The notes: generated from the sequence alone by a model not told the origin. A DNA stretch of 38,213 bases from Acidobacteriota bacterium (GCA_021846945.1 JAJZVZ010000027.1:1-38213); one strand, 5' to 3'; positions 17,038-25,012 are shown, counted from the first letter of the stretch. Translations and numbers: made by a program.

Positions 17038-17279
17038 GTGGACTCGTTCCTTTCCGTTCGGTCAGTGAGGATACCCCAACTTTCGAGTTCGCGCCCATAT
17101 TCTGCGGCGATTTTCACGCACAATTTTATGAGCTGTGCTCGGCGTAGGCTTTCGTGCTCGACGCCCGCAGGAGAGCAGACCGTAAACAGCGGGAAGTTCA
17201 TATGGTCATAGCAATAACGCAGTTCTTCAAGCGTCTTGCTGAACATTTCTTCTTCTTTGCGCTTCATGTCCGCTATCAT
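17034..17279 (-). CDS. Small unknown protein (81 residues), first of a three-gene run
   Basis: The frame is open further upstream to 17390, but that part overlaps the plus-strand gene at 17286. I take the ATG at 17279 as start because GGGGAT lies directly before it, although the spacing is short; an ATG at 17267 is the alternative. The product is helical and charged at both ends (MKRKEEEMFSKTLEELRYCY; AAEYGRELESWGIL). Its stop overlaps the next start (ATGA). No family is recognised. Confidence 0.45.
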   Translation of the reverse strand: MIADMKRKEEEMFSKTLEELRYCYDHMNFPLFTVCSPAGVEHESLRRAQLIKLCVKIAAEYGRELESWGILTDRTERNEST

Positions 17280-17285
17280 ATCCCC

Positions 17286-17465
17286 ATGAAGACGCCGCCG
17301 GACACGCCGGAGTTCCGCGAGTTTACGGGCGTACTGCGCCAGATCCTGAAGGTATCGAAGCCGGAACTGGACGCGAGGATTGCAGCGCAAAAGAAAAGCG
17401 GGAAGCGGCTGTCTAAGCCTTCCGCTTCCCGCGTCCCTGTCGTGCCGCCCAAACGGGCAGTTTAG
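17286..17465 (+). CDS. Very small basic protein (59 residues) beside the IS1595 transposase
   Basis: It begins MKTPPDTPEFREFTGVLRQI and continues into LKVSKPELDARIAAQKKSGK, then a Lys/Pro-rich tail. The pattern of PEF..FT..LRQIL.VSK.ELDARI looks like a widespread family of small bacterial proteins of unknown role; this comparison is from memory. It diverges from the gene ending 17034 with only six bases between the starts, and its TAG overlaps the transposase TAA in opposite orientation (17462-17465). It has no clear ribosome-binding site. Confidence 0.5.
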   Translation: MKTPPDTPEFREFTGVLRQILKVSKPELDARIAAQKKSGKRLSKPSASRVPVVPPKRAV

Positions 17466-18439
17466 AACGGGAGTTGCGTCGTATTGTCCTTGCCGGTCAG
17501 TTCGGCATAGGTAAGGCGCTTGCCTGAAACCTGTGAGACGGCCAGCAGAAACCTGTCCAGATCGGTGAGCGGGTTGTCTTTTGTGGCCCGGTTGTTGTAC
17601 CGAAACACCTGCTCATCCACATAGCGATCAAGGTGGAACGGTTCAACGGCAACGTATGTGCCCTTCAATCCCCGCTTGAGCAGACTCCAGAAATTGTCGA
17701 TTCCCTGAGTGTGGACCTGTCCACGCACGTACTCTTCTGTGTGGTTAACGGTTTCGTGGACGTATTGCTGCGCGGCCAGGTTGTCGTATCCCACGCCGGC
17801 ATCGGTGTAGACGGTGGAGCCCTGCTCGATACCGTCAAGGATAGCGGCCTGCAGCGTATCCCGCTTGACGTTGGGCACGACCGCGGCGCGCACCTTGCGG
17901 CTTTCCCGTTCAAGCATCCCCATCACCGGAATCTTGGGTCTGGCGTACATGGCGCCGTATTTTGCCTGCCGCCTGTCGGCGTGCATCTTGCGCGGGTCTG
18001 GGCCGATGAATGTCTCGTCTACTTCGACCGGGCCGCCGTCTTCGCCGCCCATCTTGCTCCAGTCGCCGTGCTTTAGTGCCAGCCGGATGCGGTGCAGGAT
18101 GAACCATGCGGTTTTCTGGGTGACGCCGATGCTGCGATGAATCTCCCATGAGCTGATGCCGTTCTTGCAATTGACGACGAGCCAGAGAGCAAGCAGCCAT
18201 TTGTCCAGACCGATGGGCGAATCCTCGAAGATCGTGCCAGTCTTCACGCTGAACTGTTTGCGGCACTTGGCGCACTTCCATATCCGGCGAGTAGTCAGGA
18301 ATGACGCTTTCCCATGCCCGCAGTGAACGCAATGCACACCATGCGGCCAGCGAAGAAACGCGACGAACTCCCGGCACACGTCCAGATCAGAAAAGTACCG
18401 GGTTGCCTGAATCAATGTCTTTGGAAATGGCTGTTTCAT
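17462..18439 (-). CDS. IS1595 family (ISXO2-like) transposase
   Basis: The 325-residue protein has an N-terminal zinc ribbon (Cys37, Cys40, Cys56, Cys59 in VHCVHCGHG and KCAKCRKQF). A DDE-type catalytic core follows, with Asp141 in VEVDETFIG and Asp213 in VYTDAGVGYDN. The third acidic position is in GIDNFWSLLKRG (Asp248), where this group usually has Glu (GIENFW or IEGFW). It starts at 18439, just nine bases downstream of a consensus -10 box. The frame continues upstream but that part overlaps the promoter. No terminal inverted repeats could be found, so it may be domesticated or part of a larger element. Confidence 0.9.
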   Translation of the reverse strand: MKQPFPKTLIQATRYFSDLDVCREFVAFLRWPHGVHCVHCGHGKASFLTTRRIWKCAKCRKQFSVKTGTIFEDSPIGLDKWLLALWLVVNCKNGISSWEIHRSIGVTQKTAWFILHRIRLALKHGDWSKMGGEDGGPVEVDETFIGPDPRKMHADRRQAKYGAMYARPKIPVMGMLERESRKVRAAVVPNVKRDTLQAAILDGIEQGSTVYTDAGVGYDNLAAQQYVHETVNHTEEYVRGQVHTQGIDNFWSLLKRGLKGTYVAVEPFHLDRYVDEQVFRYNNRATKDNPLTDLDRFLLAVSQVSGKRLTYAELTGKDNTTQLPF

Positions 18440-18448
18440 AGCCAAACG

Positions 18449-18477
18449 ATAGTAAATAAATATATGAGGTGTGTCAA
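18449..18477 (-). promoter_or_regulatory. Near-consensus sigma-70 promoter of the transposase, almost leaderless
   Basis: On the minus strand TTGACA (18477-18472) is followed after exactly 17 bases by TACTAT (18454-18449). Transcription would start about 18442 and the ATG is at 18439, so the transcript has a 5' leader of only about three bases and no ribosome-binding site. An IS transposase usually has weak expression signals, so this strong promoter is notable. Confidence 0.65.
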
Positions 18478-18518
18478 GTACAAAATAATGCTTGCAGTCC
18501 CGTACTAGACTGGGTGGC

Positions 18519-18674
18519 ATGAAGAAGAAAGCCGCAGCGAGTAGAACGGCAAAGCATCCGAAACCGGCCCCCAAGCCGAAAGAGCAGGTGCGGGCTGTGA
18601 CATTGGAAGAGCTGCTGGAGTTTCCGGCGGGATCAATCAAGAGCATCAAAGCGGTAAAACCGCGGATCAACTAG
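18519..18674 (+). CDS. Very small Lys/Pro-rich protein (51 residues)
   Basis: The peptide begins MKKKAAASRTAKHPKPAPKP, very basic and proline-rich, and then has a structured-looking end (VRAVTLEELLEFPAGSIKSI). A GGTGG ribosome-binding site sits close before the ATG. It diverges from the transposase, and its TAG forms the palindrome CTAG with the stop of the next minus-strand gene (18671-18674). With the 59-residue gene at the other end of the transposase it forms a mirrored arrangement. It is unrecognised. Confidence 0.45.
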   Translation: MKKKAAASRTAKHPKPAPKPKEQVRAVTLEELLEFPAGSIKSIKAVKPRIN

Positions 18675-19066
18675 GCGAGTGTTTGGGCTGGACTTGGCCC
18701 GAAGAACAAGTCTTCTAGCATCATGCGGCGCAACTGCCACAGCTCCATCTCGTCACCATCATCAACGCGGATTTTGCATCGGCCTTCATTGTTGAGAGTG
18801 AGGGTGACTACAAAATTCTTGTCCCCTCTAGCAACCGTAAAGTGTTTCATTTCGCAGTTGAATTCGACTCTAAGACCGGCATTGTCCGTACGGAATACAA
18901 CGAAGTAATCGCCTATGGTATTTGCGCGGACTGCGAAAGAAACAGAAGTGATATTCATCCGCCTCACATCTTCTTCGACGCCGAGCCGGAGTTCGTTAAA
19001 TACATGCAGCGCAGAACATGCAGCGCGAGCCTTTACCCAATCGAATTGTTCTGGAGCGGTGCCCAT
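18671..19066 (-). CDS. Unknown 131-residue protein
   Basis: I do not recognise this protein. It has a mixed alpha/beta character with beta-rich stretches in the middle (SVSFAVRANTIGDYFVVFRT; RVEFNCEMKHFTVARGDKNF) and a helical C-terminus (WQLRRMMLEDLFFG). It has no signal peptide or membrane segment. It follows the gene at 19066-19560 with a one-base TAATG overlap, so the two form an operon. The end overlaps the stop of a small plus-strand gene. Confidence 0.5.
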   Translation of the reverse strand: MGTAPEQFDWVKARAACSALHVFNELRLGVEEDVRRMNITSVSFAVRANTIGDYFVVFRTDNAGLRVEFNCEMKHFTVARGDKNFVVTLTLNNEGRCKIRVDDGDEMELWQLRRMMLEDLFFGPSPAQTLA

Positions 19067-19560
19067 TAGAACCCTCTTTTTGGCTGCATGGACAGTGCGT
19101 ATTCATTCATCGGCTCCACGATCAACCGGACAAATTCTTCAGCGGTCAATGCCTCACACCGATCAACGGACATAACATGAATCTGTGAATTTACAACGCA
19201 AAATTGGTAAACACTCTCTGAACCAGTCAAGGACTTGAAGCAACGAATAACGCGCCCTGTGCAGGAATACCACAAATCCGCATGGCTCATTCGTGGACTG
19301 ATCGACGCAGAAGTCACGCTAATCCGGCAATGATCTTCAGACGGCGAGATCGGATAATCGGAATGGCTGAAGATTACTCTCAAGCCGATTGGGGAATGAT
19401 TCGCTACGAATTGGAGCCCGTTTAAGACTTCATGCCAGTAGTTCAAAGCCCTCGCTTCAATCAATGCCCCTGCCAGCGCTTCATCGCGGCGCATCTCTTC
19501 CTGCGCCCTCGCAATCTCATGCTGCTCTTTCAACCACCCAGGAATGCTCCCTGCCGCCAT
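19066..19560 (-). CDS. Unknown 164-residue protein, first of a two-gene operon
   Basis: I prefer the ATG at 19560 because GGAGAG precedes it; the frame also has an ATG at 19635. The N-terminus is helical and charged (WLKEQHEIARAQEEMRRDEA), and the rest is beta-rich with several aromatic residues (DLWYSCTGRVIRCFKSLTGS). The family is unknown. The downstream gene has a similar pattern of a helical segment plus beta strands, so the pair could form one complex or be ancient duplicates, but I cannot show this. Confidence 0.5.
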   Translation of the reverse strand: MAAGSIPGWLKEQHEIARAQEEMRRDEALAGALIEARALNYWHEVLNGLQFVANHSPIGLRVIFSHSDYPISPSEDHCRISVTSASISPRMSHADLWYSCTGRVIRCFKSLTGSESVYQFCVVNSQIHVMSVDRCEALTAEEFVRLIVEPMNEYALSMQPKRGF

Positions 19561-19761
19561 CGCTCTCCAAGCCTCCAACGCGCTTACTGTACAGGAAACA
19601 CGATAAAAATACTTGCTTCCGGGAGCAAAAATCACCTAAACAAGCACACCTAAACCACCCCATTTATCCTGCAAGCCTGCAAGCATAACTCCACTATCGA
19701 CGCAACGCGAACCCGTAACCGATTGGGTGCAATGGATATATTGGTGCCTTTCACAACGGAG

Positions 19762-20607
19762 TCATTCTGGCATTCCAGCCGGGCCGTGCTGTGTCGATGT
19801 GTGCGAGGCGCGCGGGCGGGTCGAGGCGCCTTCAGGGATCAGCTTGATCTCGAAGATTTTCGGCCAGAGCTTGCCGGTGACAAACAGGTGGTCATGAACG
19901 GGGTCGTAGGCAATGCCGTTTAGCACCGCGCCCGGGTCGGTGACCGAGCCGAGAGGCAAAAGGCCGGTGAGATCGATCCATTTGAGCACGTCTCCCGTGG
20001 CTGGCGAAATGATGGCGATCCGGTTGGTCTGCCAGACGTTGGCATAGATTTGGCCATGGATATATTCGAGCTCGTTGAGCTGGTCTACGGGGGCGCCATG
20101 GTCGGTGACTTTGATGCTGCGCACCTGTCTGAATGAGTTGGGATCGAGGAAATGCAGCGTAGCGGAGCCGTCGCTGAGGATAAGGTCTTTGCCGTTCTGG
20201 GTCAGGCCCCAACCCTCCCATGGGTACGGGAAGGCGTGCAGAAAGCGGAAGGTATTGAGGTCGTAGACCAGGGCCGTGTGCGACGTCCAGGTGAGCTGGA
20301 TCAGCTCGTTGCCCCAGTTGGTAAGTCCCTCGCCAAAGTAGCGGTTGGAAAGATCCTGATATTTGATGATTCGGCCCGTTTCGAGGTCTTCCTCGCGGAG
20401 CGAGGAGCGGCCGCGCAGGCCAGTGCTCTCATACAGTTGGCCGTTAAGGTAGATCAGGCCCTGCGTGAAGGCATTGGAGTCGTGGGGGTAGGCGTGGACG
20501 ATGCGGTAAGTATCAACCTGCTGGGCAAAGACGGTGGTGGTAATGCATGCCCAGAGGAGAAATCGGAAACGGTGGGCGACTCGGGAGAATATTGCTGAGA
20601 GAAGCAT
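19762..20607 (-). CDS. Secreted glutaminyl-peptide cyclotransferase (plant/bacterial type)
   Basis: This enzyme forms N-terminal pyroglutamate from glutamine on peptides. The 281-residue protein starts with a signal peptide (FRFLLWACITTTVFAQQ) and then a five-bladed beta-propeller fold. The family signature is seen early: FTQGLIYLNGQLYESTGLRG, followed by repeats around WGNELIQLTW, LSDGSATLHFLDP and ELEYIHGQIYANVWQT. The true start is the ATG at 20607; the frame is open well upstream, but that portion is antisense to the metallothionein and sigma genes. It acts outside the cytoplasm and stands alone. Confidence 0.9.
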   Translation of the reverse strand: MLLSAIFSRVAHRFRFLLWACITTTVFAQQVDTYRIVHAYPHDSNAFTQGLIYLNGQLYESTGLRGRSSLREEDLETGRIIKYQDLSNRYFGEGLTNWGNELIQLTWTSHTALVYDLNTFRFLHAFPYPWEGWGLTQNGKDLILSDGSATLHFLDPNSFRQVRSIKVTDHGAPVDQLNELEYIHGQIYANVWQTNRIAIISPATGDVLKWIDLTGLLPLGSVTDPGAVLNGIAYDPVHDHLFVTGKLWPKIFEIKLIPEGASTRPRASHTSTQHGPAGMPE

Positions 20608-20812
20608 GTCTGTTTCTAATGTACCGAACGGTAGCGGGGATGAACTTTCGCGACTGCCGGTATGAGAATTCCAGCCGCCTTGACTCAGCAAGAGCATCCA
20701 TACTCCGGGCGCACTCCGTTTCCCGGATCCTGTGAACTGTAAGATTGGGGCGCGTGGATCGTCAGCACTGGTGAAGAGCTGCTCAATCTCTCTCTTCAGA
20801 AGGAGAAACAAT

Positions 20813-20947
20813 ATGGATCCGAAGAACATCAAATGCAATGAACAGGGGTGCACCTGCGTGGCGGGCGAGTGTAAATGCGGAGACGGGGCTTGCACGTGCC
20901 CCATCTGCTCTTGCTCAGACTGCACCTGCGCCACCAAGAGGAAGTGA
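20813..20947 (+). CDS. Metallothionein-like cysteine-rich peptide (44 residues)
   Basis: The peptide contains 11 cysteines in 44 residues, almost all in C-x-C or C-x-x-C pairs: positions 8, 13, 15, 20, 22, 27, 29, 32, 34, 37 and 39. It lacks aromatic residues and ends in basic residues (ATKRK), which is the composition of a soft-metal (Zn, Cu, Cd) binding peptide. AAGGAG lies seven bases before the ATG, the best ribosome-binding site in the area. It is followed at once by the ECF sigma factor gene, whose tail shares the C-x-D-C-T-C motif seen at residues 34-39 here. I know no named family that it matches exactly. Confidence 0.8.
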   Translation: MDPKNIKCNEQGCTCVAGECKCGDGACTCPICSCSDCTCATKRK

Positions 20948-21009
20948 ACTGCATAACCTGCGGTGTGGCGATGGGCTACGCCGCAGGGCATGCTCGACAA
21001 ACTGCAACG

Positions 21010-21576
21010 ATGCGGACAGAGACCTACACGCACGGAGCCACGACGACCAGCCTTGCGGAGATGCACGGCAGGTTCCTCCAGTTTCTGCGCGCGCGTGTGG
21101 GCGACGCCGCAACCGCAGAGGACATTCTGCAGGCAGCCTACATCAAGGTGCTGGAGCATGAGGCGGAGTTGCGCGAGTCGGAGAGTTCCGTTGCGTGGTT
21201 CTATCGAATTCTGCGAAACGCTGTGGTGGATCACTTCCGGCAGACCGCGGTCCGTTCCAAAGCCGCTGCGCAGATCGCGGCTGAATGGAAAGAGGGCTAC
21301 GAACTCGAACTGGAGGCTGCGACCTGCGCGTGCATGCGCGAGGCCGTACGCGAGCTGAAGCCCGGCTATCGCGCGGCCATTGAGCGGGTGGACCTGGGCG
21401 GCGAATCGATGGAGTCGTTTGCCGAGGCAGAGGGTACAACCGCCAACAATGCTTACGTGCGCGTGCATCGCGCCAGAAAGGCTGTGGCGAAGAAGCTAAT
21501 TGAGGTGTGCGGCACCTGCGCAACGCACAAGTGCATCGACTGCACCTGCAAGCGGCGGGAATCAACGTTTGATTAG
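21010..21576 (+). CDS. ECF sigma factor with C-terminal cysteine-rich tail
   Basis: The protein has sigma region 2 (GDAATAEDILQAAYIKVLEH; WFYRILRNAVVDHFRQ) and region 4 (LKPGYRAAIERVDLGGESME, then TTANNAYVRVHRARKAVAKK). A tail CGTCATHKCIDCTCK follows, with cysteines at 167, 170, 175, 178 and 180 of 188. No anti-sigma gene is adjacent. The tail could sense metal or redox state directly, as in the CorE-type (ECF44) sigma factors known from Myxococcus. I use the ATG at 21010; a GTG at 20944 overlapping the metallothionein stop (GTGA) would add 22 residues including a CxxC (NCITCG). The two genes are very likely in one operon. Confidence 0.88.
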   Translation: MRTETYTHGATTTSLAEMHGRFLQFLRARVGDAATAEDILQAAYIKVLEHEAELRESESSVAWFYRILRNAVVDHFRQTAVRSKAAAQIAAEWKEGYELELEAATCACMREAVRELKPGYRAAIERVDLGGESMESFAEAEGTTANNAYVRVHRARKAVAKKLIEVCGTCATHKCIDCTCKRRESTFD

Positions 21577-21610
21577 CGGCCGGTCTCGCCTTCTCATACG
21601 GCGGCTCTTT

Positions 21611-23881
21611 CTATTGCCCCAGGCGCACTTGCTGCCGCAGTGGCAGGTTCTCTGACGATCCACCCACGAAGATCGTGTATTCGCCCGGGACCAGGCGCCA
21701 CTCGTCCTGGCCAACATCAAGAACCGAGAGATACTGCGGCTGAATATTCAGGGAGACCCGCTTGCTTTCGCCCGGATTCAACTGCGTTCTTTGCCAGCCG
21801 ATCAGCCGCATGGGAGGTTCTCCCGCGCTCGGGGGTAGTGATGCGTAGACTTCGGCAACCTCCGCTCCAGCGCGGTTGCCTGTATTTTGAATTGTGAAGT
21901 TGACGCTGACTCCTCCATCATCCTTCACGCGCAGGCCGGAGTAGCGGAATTGTGTGTAGGAGAGCCCAAAACCAAATGGAAACAGCACGGATTTCTGCTT
22001 CGCCGCATACCATTTGTAGCCAACGAGCAATCCATCGTTGTAGTAAAGCTGCACAGGGGGCGGTTGCTTGCTGGGCGGGCCAAACAGTGCGGCCAGATTC
22101 GCAAATGCGCTGTTTTCCCGCTGGGCCGCAGGCGGCTCTACTACAGTCGGTTGGGGCATATCGGCATCGCGCAGAGGAAATGTGATCGGCAATTTGGCGC
22201 TCGGGTTCACGTATCCGAACAGCACGTTGGCAACCGCGTCCGCTCCACGGCTGCCCGCATACCACGCCTCCAAAATGGCGCTGACGTTGTTAGCCCATGG
22301 CATCAGAGCGGGACTGCCCGTTTCCAGAACCACAATCGTATGCGGATTCGCGTGCGCAACTTGTTCGACCAGGGCATTCTGGTTGCCGGGCAGAGAAAGC
22401 GTAGCCAGATCCATGCCCTCGCTCTCCCATTGGTAGGCAAAAACGATAGCAACATCTGCAGCCCGAGCCAGAGCGGCAGCCGCGGCGGGATTTGCGCCGG
22501 AATCGTATTCAATCCTTGCATGCGGCGCTCTTGCGCACAAAGCTTTCAGCGGCGAGGTTGGAAACCATGCTGCACTCCGACGCAGTCCACGCCAGTCGAA
22601 ATGCGGGGCGCTCCCAGCCGGCGCGTCGACATGTCCTGAGCCGCCCCCGGAGATCATGGCAACATCGGCATGCGCGCCAATCACAGCGATGGTGCGGAGT
22701 TTGGCGGCGTCGAGTGGAAGCTGCGCATTCTCGTTCCGGAGCAGAACCATGCTCTCCTCCGCCAGGTGCTGGGCGACATTGAGATCGCGGTCGACATCAA
22801 TGGGGCCCTCGCGTGGAGGATCGTCGACGATGCCGCTGGCAAACTCCGATCGCAGGATGCGATGAACGTGTTCGTCCAGTTCGGCCATGGAGACCTTACC
22901 GGCGAGCACGGCCCGCTTCATCGCTTCTCCATAAAAGACAGACGATGGCTCTTCCTGGTCCAGGCCGGCCGCGAAGGCCTTGACCGTACTGTGCGTAGCA
23001 CCCCAATCCGAAAGGACAAAGCCAGGGAATTTCCAGTCTTTTCTGAGTACATCGGTAAGTAGATACTTGTTCTGGCAGGAAGGCTCGCCATTCACGCCGT
23101 TATAGGCGCACATCACGGCCCCGGCATGCGAAATGCGCAGCCCAATTTCGAATGCCAGCAGATCAGTCTCGCGCATGGCGCGCTTATCGATATTGATATT
23201 GAGCTTGTGCCGGTCGGTTTCGCGGTCGTTCATTGCAAAGTGCTTTATGTCTCCGATGACATGCTGGGCCTGCGTCCCTGCCACTTCCTGGCCGGCTATG
23301 GTGCCCGCGAGAATGGGGTCTTCTCCGAGGAATTCAAAGGTGCGGCCGTCGCGCGGCTCTCGCGCCAGATTGACGCCTCCGCCGAGAGACATGTTGTAGC
23401 CTTGGGCGCGCAATTCCCGCCCGAGCAATGCGCCGTATTCATAGGCAGCGTCCGCATCCCAGGTGGCTGCCAGCGCCAGATCATCCGGCAGCGCCGTGGA
23501 ATATCGGTGGTTCCTTCGGCTGCGCGTTACGCCGTACGAGGCATTCGTCATCTGGATTCCGGGGATGCGCAGGCGTGGGATGCCCACCACATACCCCACG
23601 CCTCCATTGGACTGCAGTAACCCCAGATTCATCGTGCTGAAATCCAACGCGTGCCAGGCTGTTCCGTGCAGCAAGAAGATCTTTTCGTTCAGAGTCATCT
23701 GCTCCAGGACCAGGCCGGCCCGTACGTCCGGAGAAAGCGCGCGATTCAGCCAGGGATATTTGGGGACGTCTCCGACATTCCCATTGGGGCTGTGCCGCGC
23801 GCATTGCGGCGAGAGCGCAACCAGCGCAGAGAGGCCCAGGATGATCGAAACTCGCCGCGGCGCCCGCGGATACAGATTCAT
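21611..23881 (-). CDS. Exported GH3 family beta-glucosidase
   Basis: The 756-residue protein hydrolyses terminal beta-linked glucose (or xylose) from oligosaccharides. It starts with an export signal (ILGLSALVALSPQCARH) but no clear lipobox. The GH3 N-terminal barrel holds KHF (213-215) and the catalytic nucleophile Asp292 in GFVLSDWGATHS. The second alpha/beta domain follows (residues about 390-610), and the last 100 residues form a fibronectin type III-like domain (VSVNFTIQNTGNRAGAEVAE). It is a single-gene unit that fits a plant-polymer-degrading lifestyle. Confidence 0.93.
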   Translation of the reverse strand: MNLYPRAPRRVSIILGLSALVALSPQCARHSPNGNVGDVPKYPWLNRALSPDVRAGLVLEQMTLNEKIFLLHGTAWHALDFSTMNLGLLQSNGGVGYVVGIPRLRIPGIQMTNASYGVTRSRRNHRYSTALPDDLALAATWDADAAYEYGALLGRELRAQGYNMSLGGGVNLAREPRDGRTFEFLGEDPILAGTIAGQEVAGTQAQHVIGDIKHFAMNDRETDRHKLNINIDKRAMRETDLLAFEIGLRISHAGAVMCAYNGVNGEPSCQNKYLLTDVLRKDWKFPGFVLSDWGATHSTVKAFAAGLDQEEPSSVFYGEAMKRAVLAGKVSMAELDEHVHRILRSEFASGIVDDPPREGPIDVDRDLNVAQHLAEESMVLLRNENAQLPLDAAKLRTIAVIGAHADVAMISGGGSGHVDAPAGSAPHFDWRGLRRSAAWFPTSPLKALCARAPHARIEYDSGANPAAAAALARAADVAIVFAYQWESEGMDLATLSLPGNQNALVEQVAHANPHTIVVLETGSPALMPWANNVSAILEAWYAGSRGADAVANVLFGYVNPSAKLPITFPLRDADMPQPTVVEPPAAQRENSAFANLAALFGPPSKQPPPVQLYYNDGLLVGYKWYAAKQKSVLFPFGFGLSYTQFRYSGLRVKDDGGVSVNFTIQNTGNRAGAEVAEVYASLPPSAGEPPMRLIGWQRTQLNPGESKRVSLNIQPQYLSVLDVGQDEWRLVPGEYTIFVGGSSENLPLRQQVRLGQ

Positions 23882-24415
23882 CGCTTCGATCCCTCACATC
23901 AAGCTAGTCGTTACGCCGAACGCGCTGTTAAGTAACCCGAAGCCGTCGCCGGACTCATACCTTCGGAGCCGCACTGCTACGCATGGGGTGCCGGGCGGCA
24001 CTGCTTTTCCCGCTCAATCGTCTCCCACCGGAGTGATTGCCGCCGTTCGACTCTGGCCGTGAGATAAGCACACCGCGACGCATATCAAGCTTCTCATGGA
24101 CCTCTCCCGTGCGGGGATTGACGCGGCGCAAATCCCGTTCGTCACCCTCAGGGGCCGCATGCCGCTTTCATCGGGGGTTCCTCTGCTTTTATAAAGGAGG
24201 TATGACGCGAGTTGTGGAATCACCCGCGGGGCTATGCTGTACCATCCATGTCTAGCAGGCTTGACTGGAGGTCTGCCTCTGTCACCATCTGGCCGTGTGC
24301 CGAGGTTGCCAGGCAGCACCTCTTCTGGGGATTCCTATGGAAGCGCTCGGGTTTGTCTTGAGACCTGCTTCGGCCGGGAGTTGAAGTTTTCACCTGATGC
24401 TTGTATGCGCCTACC
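23882..24415. other. Intergenic gap between GH3 and CDP-alcohol transferase
   Basis: No good gene is seen. A short frame (24202-24255, 17 codons, MTRVVESPAGLCCTIHV) has the perfect ribosome-binding sequence AAGGAGGT but with no spacing before its ATG, so its translation is doubtful. Imperfect dyads occur around 24247-24330 (for instance GAGGTTGC...GCAGCACCTC), which could be RNA structure in the leader of the downstream gene. I matched no known riboswitch. Confidence 0.3.
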
Positions 24416-25012
24416 ATGAACGAAGATTTGAACGTCCGATTGCGCCTGTTCCGAACCGCCCCGAATCTGCTGACGCTGCTGCGTATATGCCTGGCGCCGT
24501 TTCTGGTCGCCGCTATTCTAGGCGACGACTACGCGCTTGGCTTCGGCCTGTTTCTCGCCGCGGGGCTGACTGACGCGCTGGATGGCGCGCTTGCCCGGAT
24601 CCTTAAGCAACGCACCATGCTGGGTCAATATCTCGATCCGGTGGCCGACAAGCTGCTGTTGAGCACGCTGTTTCTGGTGCTGATGGAAAAAGGGCTGATC
24701 CCGACGACCGTGACGGTTCTCGTTCTCGGCAGGGATGTCGCTATCCTGCTGGTCGCCGCCATTTTGTACGCCGCCGTAGGGCGTCGCGAGTTCGTCCCGA
24801 GCTTTTTCGGCAAGGCCAACACCCTGGCGCAGATCTGCGCCGTCGCGGCCGTGCTGTTACACCAGCTGACCGCCGCCCGCTGGGTTGCCATCGTACGCAC
24901 CATCACCCTCGACGCCACGATCGTCCTGACCGTAGCATCCGGCCTGCAATACGCCTGGATCGTTTCGCGGAGGCATAGTTCACCCCCAGCCAACGGGCCC
25001 ACCACCAGGTAA
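24416..25012 (+). CDS. CDP-alcohol phosphatidyltransferase family membrane protein
   Basis: The 198-residue integral membrane protein carries the complete CDP-alcohol phosphotransferase motif D-x2-DG-x2-AR-x8-G-x3-D-x3-D: Asp53, Asp56, Gly57, Ala60, Arg61, Gly70, Asp74, Asp78 (LTDALDGALARILKQR; MLGQYLDPVADK). The enzyme class transfers a phosphatidyl group from CDP-diacylglycerol to an alcohol. With this size it may make phosphatidylglycerol phosphate (PgsA) or cardiolipin, but the substrate cannot be fixed from sequence. The ATG at 24416 is preferred over a TTG at 24401. No ribosome-binding site is evident. Confidence 0.85.
   Translation: MNEDLNVRLRLFRTAPNLLTLLRICLAPFLVAAILGDDYALGFGLFLAAGLTDALDGALARILKQRTMLGQYLDPVADKLLLSTLFLVLMEKGLIPTTVTVLVLGRDVAILLVAAILYAAVGRREFVPSFFGKANTLAQICAVAAVLLHQLTAARWVAIVRTITLDATIVLTVASGLQYAWIVSRRHSSPPANGPTTR

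Noticed and set aside
17460..18510. Terminal inverted repeats for the IS1595 transposase
   Set aside because: The sequence around 18465-18480 (GGTGTGTCAAGTAC) looked like an end, but no inverted partner was found to the left; it is better explained as the promoter -35 region.
20608..21468. The long N-terminal extension of the glutaminyl cyclase frame
   Set aside because: It is antisense to the metallothionein-like and sigma genes; the signal peptide and family similarity begin at the ATG at 20607.
24202..24255. A 17-codon leader peptide with a perfect ribosome-binding sequence
   Set aside because: The AAGGAGGT touches the ATG with no spacing, so translation is unlikely, and there is no run of regulatory codons.
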